Below, piece after piece: positions 51,743 to 60,634 of a stretch of 64,000 nt of DNA. The stretch lies in assembly GCF_005280585.1 (NCBI RefSeq), contig NZ_SZVO01000014.1, forward strand, positions 124,001 to 188,000, in the 5' to 3' direction. The translations under genes were made by a program, and so were the position numbers. This stretch comes from Dyadobacter frigoris (GTDB taxonomy: Bacteria; Bacteroidota; Bacteroidia; Cytophagales; Spirosomataceae). The notes below the pieces were generated by a model. That model did not search any database. It was not told the DNA's origin and saw only the letters and a program-made list of their open reading frames with translations. Position 1 is the stretch's first letter. Each line of letters starts with the position of its first letter.

Positions 51743-52471
51743 TTATAAAGACAATGTCAAACCCAGTGTGGTTTGGATTAAAGATATGGGTTGTTTTGTG
51801 ACCAGCCTTCCTGCATTAATGTTTCGGTTTTCATTGGTAATCTTTATTCCATCTGAATTTATATAATTGCCGCGTAAAACCACACCAAGCTTTTTGCTGA
51901 TATAATATCTCAAACCAAGCCCCGCTCCATAAGCAAATGAGGCTGACTTTGAACTGCGCTGATAAAAAGTATGGGTAGGATCATCTTCCAGATCAACTCT
52001 GGTTTCAGGCGTTGAAAGACTTTTGATAACTCCGGCCATGGCCCGCACATCCAGGATCACTTTGTTAAAAACAAAAGAATACTGTGGCCCGGCCAGGGCG
52101 TTCAAACTGTTATACCGCTTATTGGCTGTAACAGTGGAATTATCGACTGCGAAACCGTCGGTATAACCCGCAGCAAGATTTTCTACATCCTTTTTACTCA
52201 AACCACCCTGATCCTGGAAGGTTAAATTACCTGCAATTGCCAGATTTTTATAAAAATAATAAGCACCATCCACGCCCATGGTAATGCCGTTTTTGGCATA
52301 ACCGGCCTTATTGTTTTCGTGGTAAATTGGTCCGTAATCAGACTTGGCAAAATTACCGGTTGGGGTGGAGAGCCCGGCTGAAATGCCTATGTAACTTTTC
52401 AGCTGTGCCTGAGCGTTATCAGCAATCAGGTTGCTGATAAGAATAGTCAGCAGCGTTAATAATTTTCTCAT
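51743..52471 (-). CDS. outer membrane beta-barrel protein
   Basis: A 242-residue protein with a signal peptide ending NAQAQ. Strands typical of an OmpA/OprF-like small porin barrel are visible (YIGISAGLSTPTGNFAKSDY, FAYGAGLGLRYYISKKLGVV). The end SLIQTTLGLTLSL terminates in an aliphatic residue where a final Phe is often seen. Last gene of a leftward operon with a lipoprotein and a TonB receptor. Role unknown; it may form a pore or be a structural barrel. Confidence 0.8.
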   Translation of the reverse strand: MRKLLTLLTILISNLIADNAQAQLKSYIGISAGLSTPTGNFAKSDYGPIYHENNKAGYAKNGITMGVDGAYYFYKNLAIAGNLTFQDQGGLSKKDVENLAAGYTDGFAVDNSTVTANKRYNSLNALAGPQYSFVFNKVILDVRAMAGVIKSLSTPETRVDLEDDPTHTFYQRSSKSASFAYGAGLGLRYYISKKLGVVLRGNYINSDGIKITNENRNINAGRLVTKQPISLIQTTLGLTLSL

Positions 52472-52496
52472 CTTGTTAAGGTTTAAATATGCCGGA

Positions 52497-53135
52497 TTAC
52501 TTAATGATCACTTTATAACTCACATCCAGATCAGTTGACCCTGGTGCGTAAGTGCCGTTTTTTGCATTTGGTTGATGACGTAAAACAACTTCCAGATTTC
52601 CTGAACTTGCTTCCCCGGTAGTAAATTTATCAGCAAGTCCAAGCTCATAAGCGGGATTATTGGTGTCATGATCGGTTCTGGCTACACTTAGGTTGAGATA
52701 TGGGCCTGTGGCGCTGGTGGCAGTTCCCGGAATATACGGGCTGGTAAGCCCTGTCACCAGGTTTGCCGGCGAAATGGGTGTTGGCTGAAAAAAGAATAAA
52801 TGATAATTCTGTCTTTCTTTTATTTCAGCAGACACGTCAAACACCGGGCTCTGCAATTCATCATAAAGCTGAACGGCAACTGCATAAGTTGCATTGGCTT
52901 TCAAATTCAGTGGTGTAGAATCCGAAGAAGTTACATTGCCCTGGCTGTCAAACGTAAACTTGTAGCGGCACGAAGTTGTATCAGCGGCGTCAGCAGTATT
53001 GGTTGCTTTTAGTATGACCGTCGTTAATGATTCGTTCGCAATGGTTGGGGCAACTGCCTGTTCTTCTTTGGTGCAACCACCCAAAAAAAGCAGGGTTCCC
53101 CAAAGGACAAATGTCAGGTTTTTAAGTTTTAGCAT
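52497..53135 (-). CDS. lipoprotein of the TonB receptor operon
   Basis: A 212-residue lipoprotein (MLKLKNLTFVLWGTLLFLGGC). The mature part is Thr/Ala-rich and predicted mainly beta: TTCRYKFTFDSQGNVTSSDS-like and LKANATYAVAVQLYDE. Then comes NYHLFFFQPTPISP and the end LDVSYKVIIK. Lipoproteins of this kind often follow TonB receptors of Bacteroidota and may capture the ligand at the surface. It starts 35 nt after the receptor stop, so it is in the same operon. Ligand unknown. Confidence 0.8.
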   Translation of the reverse strand: MLKLKNLTFVLWGTLLFLGGCTKEEQAVAPTIANESLTTVILKATNTADAADTTSCRYKFTFDSQGNVTSSDSTPLNLKANATYAVAVQLYDELQSPVFDVSAEIKERQNYHLFFFQPTPISPANLVTGLTSPYIPGTATSATGPYLNLSVARTDHDTNNPAYELGLADKFTTGEASSGNLEVVLRHQPNAKNGTYAPGSTDLDVSYKVIIK

Positions 53136-53170
53136 GGTGTTTAATTTAATGGGTAAGATGATTTATTGGT

Positions 53171-55489
53171 TTAAATTCGAAAAGGCAGACGCAGTCTGAG
53201 TGCGAAATTTCGTCCTGGCTCATCGGTGAAATACCGGAATCGGTCAAGGTAATCACGGTAGGTTTTATTTGTTAAGTTATTCACTGAAAGGTCTATATCG
53301 GCAAAATTGTTTCGAAGTGAAATCCGGAAGCCTAAATGTGTATTGACCAAATTATAGCCTCCCGGAGCAGGTGCATAGTCCTGACCGGCTGGAACATGAG
53401 TCTGTTTGCCGACAAAAATATCTTCTGCGCTTATCAGTATATTTTTTAAACCGGCAAAACTGCCGAGATGATAGCTGACACTATTCTGAAACCGGTTTGC
53501 CGGTGTGTAAATCAGGTAATCGTGAATGGTTTTGTTCCATGCATAGATCAGCGAAGTTTTAGAATTGATATCAATTGAGTCAGCAGGTTTGAAGGTGATG
53601 CCGAGATCTATTCCTTTGAAAAATACATTGGCCTGCGTATAGTTGAAGACAAGCGCCTGTCCACGCGGTGTGCGGGTTATCTGGTTGCTGGGATTAGAGA
53701 AAATGAAATTGCTGATGTTGTTGTAATAGCCTTGCAGATCAATTAAAACCCTGGATGTGGCATAGGTAAGGTTTACATTAACATTATTCGCTCGCTCGGT
53801 TTTCAGATTGGGATCACCTTTTTCAAAGGAAACCAGGCTCTGATGTACGCCGTTAGAATAAAGCTCATTAACCGTAGGTACGCGGAAGGCAGAGCTGAAA
53901 TTAGCGCCAAGCTTTAGCTGCGTGGTGAAATTGTATAAAGCACCCAAGGTACTGCTGCTAGCTTGATAATGTGTGGTCGGGGTTTCAATGAGGGCGGTGT
54001 TGTCATTCAGCATATAAGCTCTTAGCCATCGGTAATCATAACGCAGGCCGGCTTCGAGCAGCAAATTTTTGTGACTGTATTTTTCAATGAAGTAAGCGCC
54101 GCCGCCGTAATTTCTGAAATTGGGAATTAGATATTCATATTTCCTTACATTTCCCTGCGTTAATCCGTTCAGCCCAAAAGATCCTGAAAAATCGCCCAAT
54201 TGTTTGTGGCTGTAATTAATATCCAGTGTTTGCGATTTAATTTGCAGATAAAGCTCGGGTGTTTGTCTGCCGTTCAAAGGTGTGAAATCGTATTCAGAAC
54301 GGGTATTGGTCTGATCCGCATATTGAAGCTGGATTTTGCTTCCATTGTCAAAGTTGTAAAAGCTTTTAAGTTTTAAGGTGTTATGGCTGACGGTCTGATA
54401 CGGACGATCTATGTGATAGGAAAAATAGGAAGGTGTAAGTGGCCGAGGTTCCTGAATACGTTGTTGTAAGTCATTGCCCGATCCAACTTCTGCACCGGTA
54501 AATATGCCCAGTTTGGTGTCGAAAATGCTGTAATAGAGATCCAGCCCATAATTTTTATGGTGATAATTCAAGGCAGCGGAAAAATCCTTTTCTCTTAGCC
54601 CTGTATTTTCAAGCAAATAATTTGGTGTGCTGGTATTCCCCGCCACCTTATAGGTTCCCTGTAAGCGATAACTTAATCCTTTTAGTTTTTTATCGAAAGC
54701 GCCCTGAACCATAGACGAAAATGCCCCTAGCCGGCTGTTTGTCATACCAATTATATTGACCTCGCCATTCATTCCCGGATTATTGGGCAGCTCTTTTGGT
54801 TCTACCAAAATAACCCCGCCTATGGCATCTGACCCATAGCGTATTCCGGCTGCCCCTTTGATCACTTCCAGTTTATTGGCGATAAACGGATCTATTTCGG
54901 GTGCGTGCTCGGAGCCCCATTGCTGTGCTTCCAGGCGTACGCCATTATTTAAAATCAATATCCTGTTGCTGTACATTCCATGTATAATGGGCTTTGAAAT
55001 GGATGGGCCGGTTTGAAATGTGGTAACTCCTGTGATAGATTTCAATGACTCGCCAAGGCTCAAACCTCGTGTGCGATCCAGGTCAGCGCCTTGTAATATG
55101 GTAAGGTTCTGGGTGGCGATTTCTTTGTGTATTTCCGCATTTCCCCTTATCCTGACTTCCTGCAATTGTTGACTGTTTTGCCTTAACATGAAATTGAGGG
55201 TGGTATTGGCTGAGATGGTAAGCGTAGTATCAACGGAATCATATCCGACAAATTCACACGAGATCTTGATTTTACCCGATTTGACTTCGATTGAAAAACT
55301 TCCCCGATTATCGGAATTGACGCCTGTTGAAGTGCCCTTGATTAGCAGGGCCGCTCCGGGTAATGCCTCATGGGTATTTGCGTCATAAATTTGACCGCTT
55401 AGTGTAAAACTACCCTGAGCCCTTAGGTCTGGCGCCCATGCGAGAACGCTTAGAAATGTTAACAACAAATTTAATGAGGTCAGACGCAT
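53171..55489 (-). CDS. TonB-dependent receptor (siderophore/metal type)
   Basis: A 772-residue receptor. Signal peptide MRLTSLNLLLTFLSVLAWA; CarboxypepD-like domain (FTLSGQIYDANTHEALPGAA); plug with GVTTFQTGPSISKPIIHGMY and RILILNNGVRLEAQQWGSEH; barrel ending GRNFALRLRLPFRI. The plug is of the kind seen in receptors for metals and metal complexes (ZnuD-, BtuB- or CirA-like), and there is no SusD partner. It heads the operon with the lipoprotein and barrel genes, downstream of a 17-bp palindrome that could be a metal-repressor site. A zinc role is a guess. Confidence 0.9.
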   Translation of the reverse strand: MRLTSLNLLLTFLSVLAWAPDLRAQGSFTLSGQIYDANTHEALPGAALLIKGTSTGVNSDNRGSFSIEVKSGKIKISCEFVGYDSVDTTLTISANTTLNFMLRQNSQQLQEVRIRGNAEIHKEIATQNLTILQGADLDRTRGLSLGESLKSITGVTTFQTGPSISKPIIHGMYSNRILILNNGVRLEAQQWGSEHAPEIDPFIANKLEVIKGAAGIRYGSDAIGGVILVEPKELPNNPGMNGEVNIIGMTNSRLGAFSSMVQGAFDKKLKGLSYRLQGTYKVAGNTSTPNYLLENTGLREKDFSAALNYHHKNYGLDLYYSIFDTKLGIFTGAEVGSGNDLQQRIQEPRPLTPSYFSYHIDRPYQTVSHNTLKLKSFYNFDNGSKIQLQYADQTNTRSEYDFTPLNGRQTPELYLQIKSQTLDINYSHKQLGDFSGSFGLNGLTQGNVRKYEYLIPNFRNYGGGAYFIEKYSHKNLLLEAGLRYDYRWLRAYMLNDNTALIETPTTHYQASSSTLGALYNFTTQLKLGANFSSAFRVPTVNELYSNGVHQSLVSFEKGDPNLKTERANNVNVNLTYATSRVLIDLQGYYNNISNFIFSNPSNQITRTPRGQALVFNYTQANVFFKGIDLGITFKPADSIDINSKTSLIYAWNKTIHDYLIYTPANRFQNSVSYHLGSFAGLKNILISAEDIFVGKQTHVPAGQDYAPAPGGYNLVNTHLGFRISLRNNFADIDLSVNNLTNKTYRDYLDRFRYFTDEPGRNFALRLRLPFRI

Positions 55490-55499
55490 TTGTTAGTCA

Positions 55500-55506
55500 C
55501 AAAGTA
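55500..55506 (-). promoter_or_regulatory. -7-like element (TACTTTG) of the TonB receptor operon
   Basis: TACTTTG on the minus strand, 10 nt upstream of the ATG, so the leader would be very short. The adjacent palindrome provides a TTG 14 nt upstream. Confidence 0.4.
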
Positions 55507-55517
55507 CCATTGAAAAA

Positions 55518-55534
55518 ATGCAACTATGTTGCAT
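55518..55534. promoter_or_regulatory. 17-bp palindrome, probable operator
   Basis: ATGCAAC-TAT-GTTGCAT, perfect 7-bp arms around a 3-nt centre, 12 bp upstream of the -7-like box. A dimeric repressor here would block the receptor operon; a Fur/Zur-family protein is the obvious candidate. Confidence 0.65.
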
Positions 55535-55927
55535 AATTGTAAAAGTACAGTGATAGAATGGAAAGTTTGGTGGTCCGTAATGAAGTTTAACTTGTTTTTA
55601 ATACTGATTTGCCGCTTGTAATAAGAGGTAGCATTTGGGATTTTAGTATCCCAAAAAATCCCCGGATTTAATTATATTTTAATAACTAAAATCCGAGGAT
55701 TTTCCAGCGGACAATTTCTTGGCCGAAAAAAGCAGCAGCATTTTGTTAGTTAATTTGCAGATATGTACTAAATTATTCAGAAATAAAATACCTGGCCCGA
55801 TCATTTTTTGCTTACATACAAAGCGTGTTTTTCAAATTATTAAATTTAAAGGATGCAGGTTGATTTGAAAAAGATTTGGATAAATTGCAGCCCATTGAAT
55901 TTGATAGAGTTAACCTTGAAATATACA
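55535..55927. other. divergent intergenic region
   Basis: About 390 bp without a gene. It has a hairpin TTGGGAT / ATCCCAA near 55635-55654 and an imperfect long stem (AATCCCCGGATTT near 55657 with AAATCCGAGGATT near 55688). These resemble a leftward terminator although no gene is seen to end there. Confidence 0.45.
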
Positions 55928-55958
55928 TTGCTCCGATGCAGTTAATAATGTATTTTTG
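55928..55958 (+). promoter_or_regulatory. lpdA promoter (TTG-N20-TATTTTTG)
   Basis: TTG at 55928-55930 and TATTTTTG at 55951-55958, spacer 20 nt: a good match to the Bacteroidota promoter consensus, 68 nt before the ATG. Confidence 0.65.
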
Positions 55959-56026
55959 AAGTAAGGTGCATACGCCATCGCTGCTCAGGCAGGTACATAT
56001 TCCTGATTTCATCAAAAACTGTTTTA

Positions 56027-57433
56027 ATGGAAAATATATTTGATATCGTTATTATCGGGTCAGGGCCAGGTGGCTACACAGCCGCGATCAGAGCCGCACA
56101 ATTAGGATTTAAAACTGCGATCGTTGAAAAGTATAGTAACCTTGGCGGAACTTGTACCAACGTAGGTTGTATTCCTTCCAAAGCGTTGCTGGACAGCAGC
56201 GAAAACTACCACAGTGTAAAAACCAGGTTCGCTGTTCAGGGTATTGAAGTTGGGGCTTTAAAACTAAATTTTCAGCAGATGTTCCTGCGTAAAAGCGAGG
56301 TGGTCAAGCAAAACGTATCAGGGATTAATTACCTGATGAAAAAGAACAAAATTGAAGTTATTTATGGTACGGCTTCTTTTGTTACTAACAACGAGCTAAG
56401 TGTTAAAGCGGCTGATGGTTCTGCAAATTCAGTTAAAAGTAAATATTTTATCGTAGCCACAGGCTCAAAACCTTCTTCGATTCCAGGTGTTGAAATTGAT
56501 AAAAACAGGATTATAACATCAACGGAAGCTTTGTCGTTAAGTGCAAAACCGGATAGTATAGTGATCATTGGAGGTGGTGTGATCGGTGTTGAAATGGCGT
56601 CAATTTATGCCCGGATCGGTGTGAAAGTAACGATCATTGAATATGCTGACAGCCTGATTCCAACCATGGATAAAGAACTTGGAAAAGAATTGCAAAAGGT
56701 TTTGACAAAAACCGGAATCACCGTTCTTGTGAATCAAAAGGTGCAGGCGGCAAAAAATAATGGCGAAAGTGTTACCGTGAAATACCTTGATACTGCCAAC
56801 GCAGAAAAAGAAATTTCAGCAGAATATTGTCTTGTTGCTGTTGGAAGAAAACCCTACACAGCCGGACTTGGTTTGGAAAATACCAAAATTGAGCTGGATC
56901 CAAAGGGCAGGATCAAGACAGACACGCGGCTTCGTACCGCCGAAGGGAATATTTACGCAATTGGCGATGTTATTGAAGGTGTGATGTTGGCTCATAAAGC
57001 GGAAGAAGAAGGTGTGCTGGCTGTTGAAGTCATCCATGGCGAAAAACCTCATATCAATTATAATCTTATTCCCGGAGTAGTATATACCTGGCCCGAAGTT
57101 GCCAGCGTAGGCTATACTGAAGAGCAGTTGAAAGAAAAAGGAATTGCGTATAACAAAGGTAAATTCCCTTTTTCGGCGAGCGGCCGGGCGCGTGCCTCAG
57201 GAGATACAGAAGGTTTCTCAAAAGTACTGACCGATCCAAAATATGGTGAAGTTCTTGGGGTGCATATTATCGGTGCAAGAGCAGCCGATATTATCGCTCA
57301 GGCCGTTGTTGCCATGGAATTCGAAGTGACCGATAGTGCTCTGGGCAAAATATCTTATGCGCATCCTACTTATTCCGAAACCCTGAAAGATGCTTACCTG
57401 ATGGCGTCAGGTAGTGGTGCTTTGAATATTTGA
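56027..57433 (+). CDS. lpdA: dihydrolipoyl dehydrogenase
   Basis: A 468-residue flavoprotein. The FAD motif is IIGSGPGGYTAAIRAAQLG and the redox-active disulfide is Cys43-Cys48 in GGTCTNVGCIPSK. The NAD motif is IVIIGGGVIGVEMASIYARI. The C-terminal His-Glu pair is in YAHPTYSETLKDAY. It reoxidises dihydrolipoamide as the E3 subunit of 2-oxo acid dehydrogenases and the glycine cleavage system. No E1 or E2 gene is adjacent, as is common for shared E3 enzymes. Own promoter seen upstream. Confidence 0.95.
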   Translation: MENIFDIVIIGSGPGGYTAAIRAAQLGFKTAIVEKYSNLGGTCTNVGCIPSKALLDSSENYHSVKTRFAVQGIEVGALKLNFQQMFLRKSEVVKQNVSGINYLMKKNKIEVIYGTASFVTNNELSVKAADGSANSVKSKYFIVATGSKPSSIPGVEIDKNRIITSTEALSLSAKPDSIVIIGGGVIGVEMASIYARIGVKVTIIEYADSLIPTMDKELGKELQKVLTKTGITVLVNQKVQAAKNNGESVTVKYLDTANAEKEISAEYCLVAVGRKPYTAGLGLENTKIELDPKGRIKTDTRLRTAEGNIYAIGDVIEGVMLAHKAEEEGVLAVEVIHGEKPHINYNLIPGVVYTWPEVASVGYTEEQLKEKGIAYNKGKFPFSASGRARASGDTEGFSKVLTDPKYGEVLGVHIIGARAADIIAQAVVAMEFEVTDSALGKISYAHPTYSETLKDAYLMASGSGALNI

Positions 57434-57555
57434 AAAGTAAGCCAACAGAATATAACGCTATGCAAAGGTTTGAGTTAGAATAATTCAAAATATAATAGAA
57501 ATTGTATCATTAGTTTTCGTGTAACGGTTACTTATTGCGTAAAAATGAACCGGTT

Positions 57556-58173
57556 ATGAAATCTATCAGATATTATATAGTCCTCCTTTTGGCCTGTGCA
57601 GGATGTGCCAGGCAGCCTTCGCTCCCTGCAAACTCCGGATTTAATGTAACCAGCATCCTGAACGACTCCCTTTGGTACGGAACTGGTAAGGTATTGCGCC
57701 TTAGGGAACGGGAGCAGCAACCCGAAGATGTGCGGCAGTTCAACCTTTTGGTCTTTACCGATATTGATTATCCCGGCATGGGAGGAGGGCCTAATCCAAA
57801 TACCAATAATGGTTGCCTGGATCCCGAGTGCACCAGAACCCAGTCATTGATAATATACAATATCCCGTTAAAAAAGGGGCGCAACAGTATTGCCAGGCTG
57901 AACAAAACCGGGAAACGAAAAAATGAAGAAGCTACCCTTTTCTACATTGGTAACGCTGGCGGGCTTACGAATCGATATATCTACCGGGGAGTAAAACCTG
58001 GTTGGATCAGGATTACGAAGTTTGACAAGGCTTCGGGTACAGTAGAAGGCCGTTTTGCCATTTCGTTCAGCAAAGATATTACAGTTCGTTATCCCCTTCA
58101 GGGCATGTCGGGAACTGCCAGATTTACCAACGGACTGTTTCGTATTAAAATAGCGGATGTGCTATTGAAATAA
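57556..58173 (+). CDS. lipoprotein of unknown function
   Basis: A 205-residue lipoprotein starting MKSIRYYIVLLLACAGC (a TTG seven codons upstream is less likely). The mature part is rich in beta structure and Arg/Lys. It includes LLVFTDIDYPGMGGGPNPNT, two Cys in NNGCLDPECTRT, and an ending GTVEGRFAISF...ARFTNGLFRIKI. That ending recalls DUF6252/DUF5025-type lipoproteins, where a repeated beta domain ends with T-N-G-x-F. Family assignment is tentative. Stands alone between lpdA and the hydroxylase gene. Confidence 0.7.
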   Translation: MKSIRYYIVLLLACAGCARQPSLPANSGFNVTSILNDSLWYGTGKVLRLREREQQPEDVRQFNLLVFTDIDYPGMGGGPNPNTNNGCLDPECTRTQSLIIYNIPLKKGRNSIARLNKTGKRKNEEATLFYIGNAGGLTNRYIYRGVKPGWIRITKFDKASGTVEGRFAISFSKDITVRYPLQGMSGTARFTNGLFRIKIADVLLK

Positions 58174-58327
58174 AAATATCCTTTCCGGATGCATATGAAA
58201 AGAAAGATCCCTGGATACAAATTTGTACAATCAGCATCATGAGTTAAATGCCATTATCAACAGTGTCAGTTTGAAATTAACAAACCAGCTTGGTAAAGGA
58301 TATCTGCCGGTTTATCAGCCATTAGCG

Positions 58328-59536
58328 CTACCTTCCATAGATTGATTTGAGATATTGTTTTTGTAATGTTGAAAAATAAGCAAGTGATGCCAGCGTAAGT
58401 GCAGTCATAAAAACAAGCGTGGTAGGGTGCGGGAAGTAATAAAATGTGGTAAGGATAACAAAAAAACCTCTTGCGAATTCAAGATAGAAAACCCAGCGTC
58501 GTTGTTCAAGAATAGCACCGCAATTGATTAATGTGCAAATAATAAAACAGGCGGTCATGGTTTGAAGAAACAGATCTGTCTGATGTTCAAAAAGCAGAAG
58601 AAAAAACAAGATTGTAACCATAACGCTGAATTGCAAAAGTACATACAACCTGAATTTTTGGGAACGGACCCGAACCTTGTTTTTAGAAAGAAATTTTTTC
58701 TCAACGAAAGATCTCATCCCGGGATCAAAATCGGATGGGCTTCCAAAGTAGAGTTTTAACTTATTAAGTAAACCTTTCTTTTGTTTGGCGGCATACCATA
58801 ACTCCACGTGGTAATGAAAATGCTGCCACAATAAACTGAAACTGTCGAGCGGTTTTGTAAGTCCGTAAACCAACTCTTGTTCTTCCAGCGCAAAAGTGCC
58901 AAAAAGCTTATCCCAGATGATAAACATGTCGCCAAAATTTTTGTCCAGATATTCTTCATTGCTGGCATGGTGTACGCGGTGATGAGACGGTGTTACCAGA
59001 ATATATTCCAGAATACCCAGTTTTCCGATTAACTGGGTATGCGTGAAAAAAGGATAAAGTCCGTGTACGATCAACATTGTGGTGATCATCGGCGCAGGAA
59101 AACCAATTATGGGCAGAATGGCCCAGAAAAGAGTTCTGATTACCGCCTGGAAAACCGTAATGCGGCTGCCCGCTGTATAGTTAAACTCCTCACTGGTATG
59201 ATGCACCACATGAAACCCCCAGAAAAAATTAATTTTATGTCCGCAGCGGTGATACCAGTACCAGATAAAATCAGTTGAAAGTATCAGGGCGACCCACATT
59301 AGTACCGTTGGTTTAATATCGAATACGGCAAAATGCTGATGGAGATAATCATAAAAAAAATAAAAGGAGCCAGCCGTGAAAAGATCGATCAGCCTTTCTG
59401 CAACACCTACATTCATGTTGGCAACTGAGCTGTTGAAATTGAATATACGCCTGTTAAGTATCTTGGAAAATACATATTCCAACCCTATGAAAAACAGAAA
59501 AATCGGTACGGCCAGCGCCATGTAATTTAGATTCAT
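58328..59536 (-). CDS. sterol desaturase / fatty acid hydroxylase superfamily membrane protein
   Basis: A 402-residue integral membrane protein with about eight hydrophobic segments. The di-iron histidine boxes are present: HRCGH (about 96-100), HVVHHTSEEFNYT, and HHRVHHASN, with a later FHYHVELW. The domain fills residues ~80-230. The extra C-terminal 140 residues hold three to four more helices, as in alkylglycerol-monooxygenase-like relatives. It would hydroxylate or desaturate a lipid chain at the membrane using oxygen. A second member of this superfamily begins at 63591. Substrate unknown. Confidence 0.88.
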   Translation of the reverse strand: MNLNYMALAVPIFLFFIGLEYVFSKILNRRIFNFNSSVANMNVGVAERLIDLFTAGSFYFFYDYLHQHFAVFDIKPTVLMWVALILSTDFIWYWYHRCGHKINFFWGFHVVHHTSEEFNYTAGSRITVFQAVIRTLFWAILPIIGFPAPMITTMLIVHGLYPFFTHTQLIGKLGILEYILVTPSHHRVHHASNEEYLDKNFGDMFIIWDKLFGTFALEEQELVYGLTKPLDSFSLLWQHFHYHVELWYAAKQKKGLLNKLKLYFGSPSDFDPGMRSFVEKKFLSKNKVRVRSQKFRLYVLLQFSVMVTILFFLLLFEHQTDLFLQTMTACFIICTLINCGAILEQRRWVFYLEFARGFFVILTTFYYFPHPTTLVFMTALTLASLAYFSTLQKQYLKSIYGR

Positions 59537-60070
59537 AAAATTCTATACAATGTTATTTGATTCTAAACAGCCTGAACTTAATTTCTGCGGAAAGCCGGTT
59601 CAGGCATTTTTATTTATATAAGGGTAGAAATTTTTGTCCTGTTCCTGAGGTAGTTATAAGAAAAAATAAACAATCGCAATTATGACAAGACCAGATAAAA
59701 CATGAGCCACGTCTTCTGAGACTGACACTTTACCAGAAGGTGCAATATTTGTATTCATAATATATAGAACAAGTAGATTTTGTAAATATGCATTTTTTAA
59801 TAAATGGAAACAAAATCTGATCCCTACATTTAGTAATTAAATCACGTTTTTTTGAATTACGGATTATACTGAATCAAATACTATTATTGTATTTTGGCTC
59901 TATAATTCGTGGTAAGGTCATCAGAGGGAAACGAGGTTTTAATTCTCATTCCATGATGAGCGGCTCATGGAAGTCTTAACAGATCAATAAATAAGCAATT
60001 AAATTTTGTTTATTTGGTAACCTGATTTATTCAAAATCGAAAACAAATCATTCAAAAATAATAAACTACT
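59537..60070. other. intergenic region left of the sulfatase cluster
   Basis: About 535 bp, AT-rich. Besides the possible micro-ORF at 59654-59758 on the minus strand it shows no gene, terminator or repeat. Confidence 0.5.
59654..59758 (-). CDS. possible 34-residue single-span membrane peptide
   Basis: ATG at 59756-59758; the product is MNTNIAPSGKVSVSEDVAHV plus LSGLVIIAIVYFFL. It has a polar N-terminal half and a clean 14-16-residue hydrophobic helix, ending at TAA. It lies 118 nt upstream of the hydroxylase gene on the same strand. Composition looks protein-like, but at this length chance cannot be excluded. Confidence 0.4.
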   Translation of the reverse strand: MNTNIAPSGKVSVSEDVAHVLSGLVIIAIVYFFL

Positions 60071-60122
60071 TTGAACCGACTTAAATTTTAGTTTACTTTG
60101 TCTATATGATTAGTATACTAAT
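60071..60122 (+). promoter_or_regulatory. promoter/operator of the sulfatase cluster
   Basis: TTG (60071-60073), 20-nt spacer, TACTTTG (60094-60100), then TCTAT and the palindrome TTAGTATACTAA (60110-60121). The 18-nt string TTAGTTTACTTTGTCTAT (60088-60105) recurs exactly at 63261-63278. An operator over the start site is implied. Confidence 0.6.
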
Positions 60123-60200
60123 GTAAAATTGGCTTCTGAATATGTTCAAAGTTAGAAGGGGAGGCGATATTATTTAAAAGAGACACATAAAAGTACACAG

Positions 60201-60590
60201 ATGTTTTACGAGAAAATATATAGTTTAACCGTTGACAGAGAGGTGAAAATAATTCTTTGGGCAACGCCTTTGAAAAGGCACAAAGAGATTTTTGTAAACT
60301 TTGAATTTTTGATAAAAGATTCAGAGGAAAACTACTTCCATGCCCCGATTGGGCCGGACCATCCCAAATACTGGAAACTCAAAAATCTCGATTCAGAAAA
60401 AGCACAGCTTTTACAAATGGAATATTGTGGGATTTCCAGAAAACAGCTTTATGCGGCGATGAAAGAATTTGACGCCTTTGTAGGTACTGGTTTTAACGTA
60501 ACCTATAATGTGAAAATTCAGGAGAGAATAAAGAGTTTGAAGGGAATTCGCCTGACACAATTAAGTAAAGTCATGATTAATGCCCGATAG
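60201..60590 (+). CDS. hypothetical protein of the sulfatase cluster
   Basis: A 129-residue soluble protein, no signal peptide, no family recognised. Features: LTVDREVKIILWATPLKRHK at the start, the acidic/aromatic DSEENYFHAPIGPDHPKYWK, and a basic end (IKSLKGIRLTQLSKVMINAR). It is the first gene behind the shared promoter and precedes the sulfatase by 44 nt, so it is probably co-transcribed. Function unknown. Confidence 0.65.
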   Translation: MFYEKIYSLTVDREVKIILWATPLKRHKEIFVNFEFLIKDSEENYFHAPIGPDHPKYWKLKNLDSEKAQLLQMEYCGISRKQLYAAMKEFDAFVGTGFNVTYNVKIQERIKSLKGIRLTQLSKVMINAR

Positions 60591-60634
60591 GAAAACAACC
60601 GTTCTTAATAAATCACAAATTACCTTCTCTATAA

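Noticed and set aside
55812..56015. A 67-codon minus-strand frame upstream of lpdA
   Set aside because: It overlaps the lpdA promoter and leader and has no resemblance to a known family.
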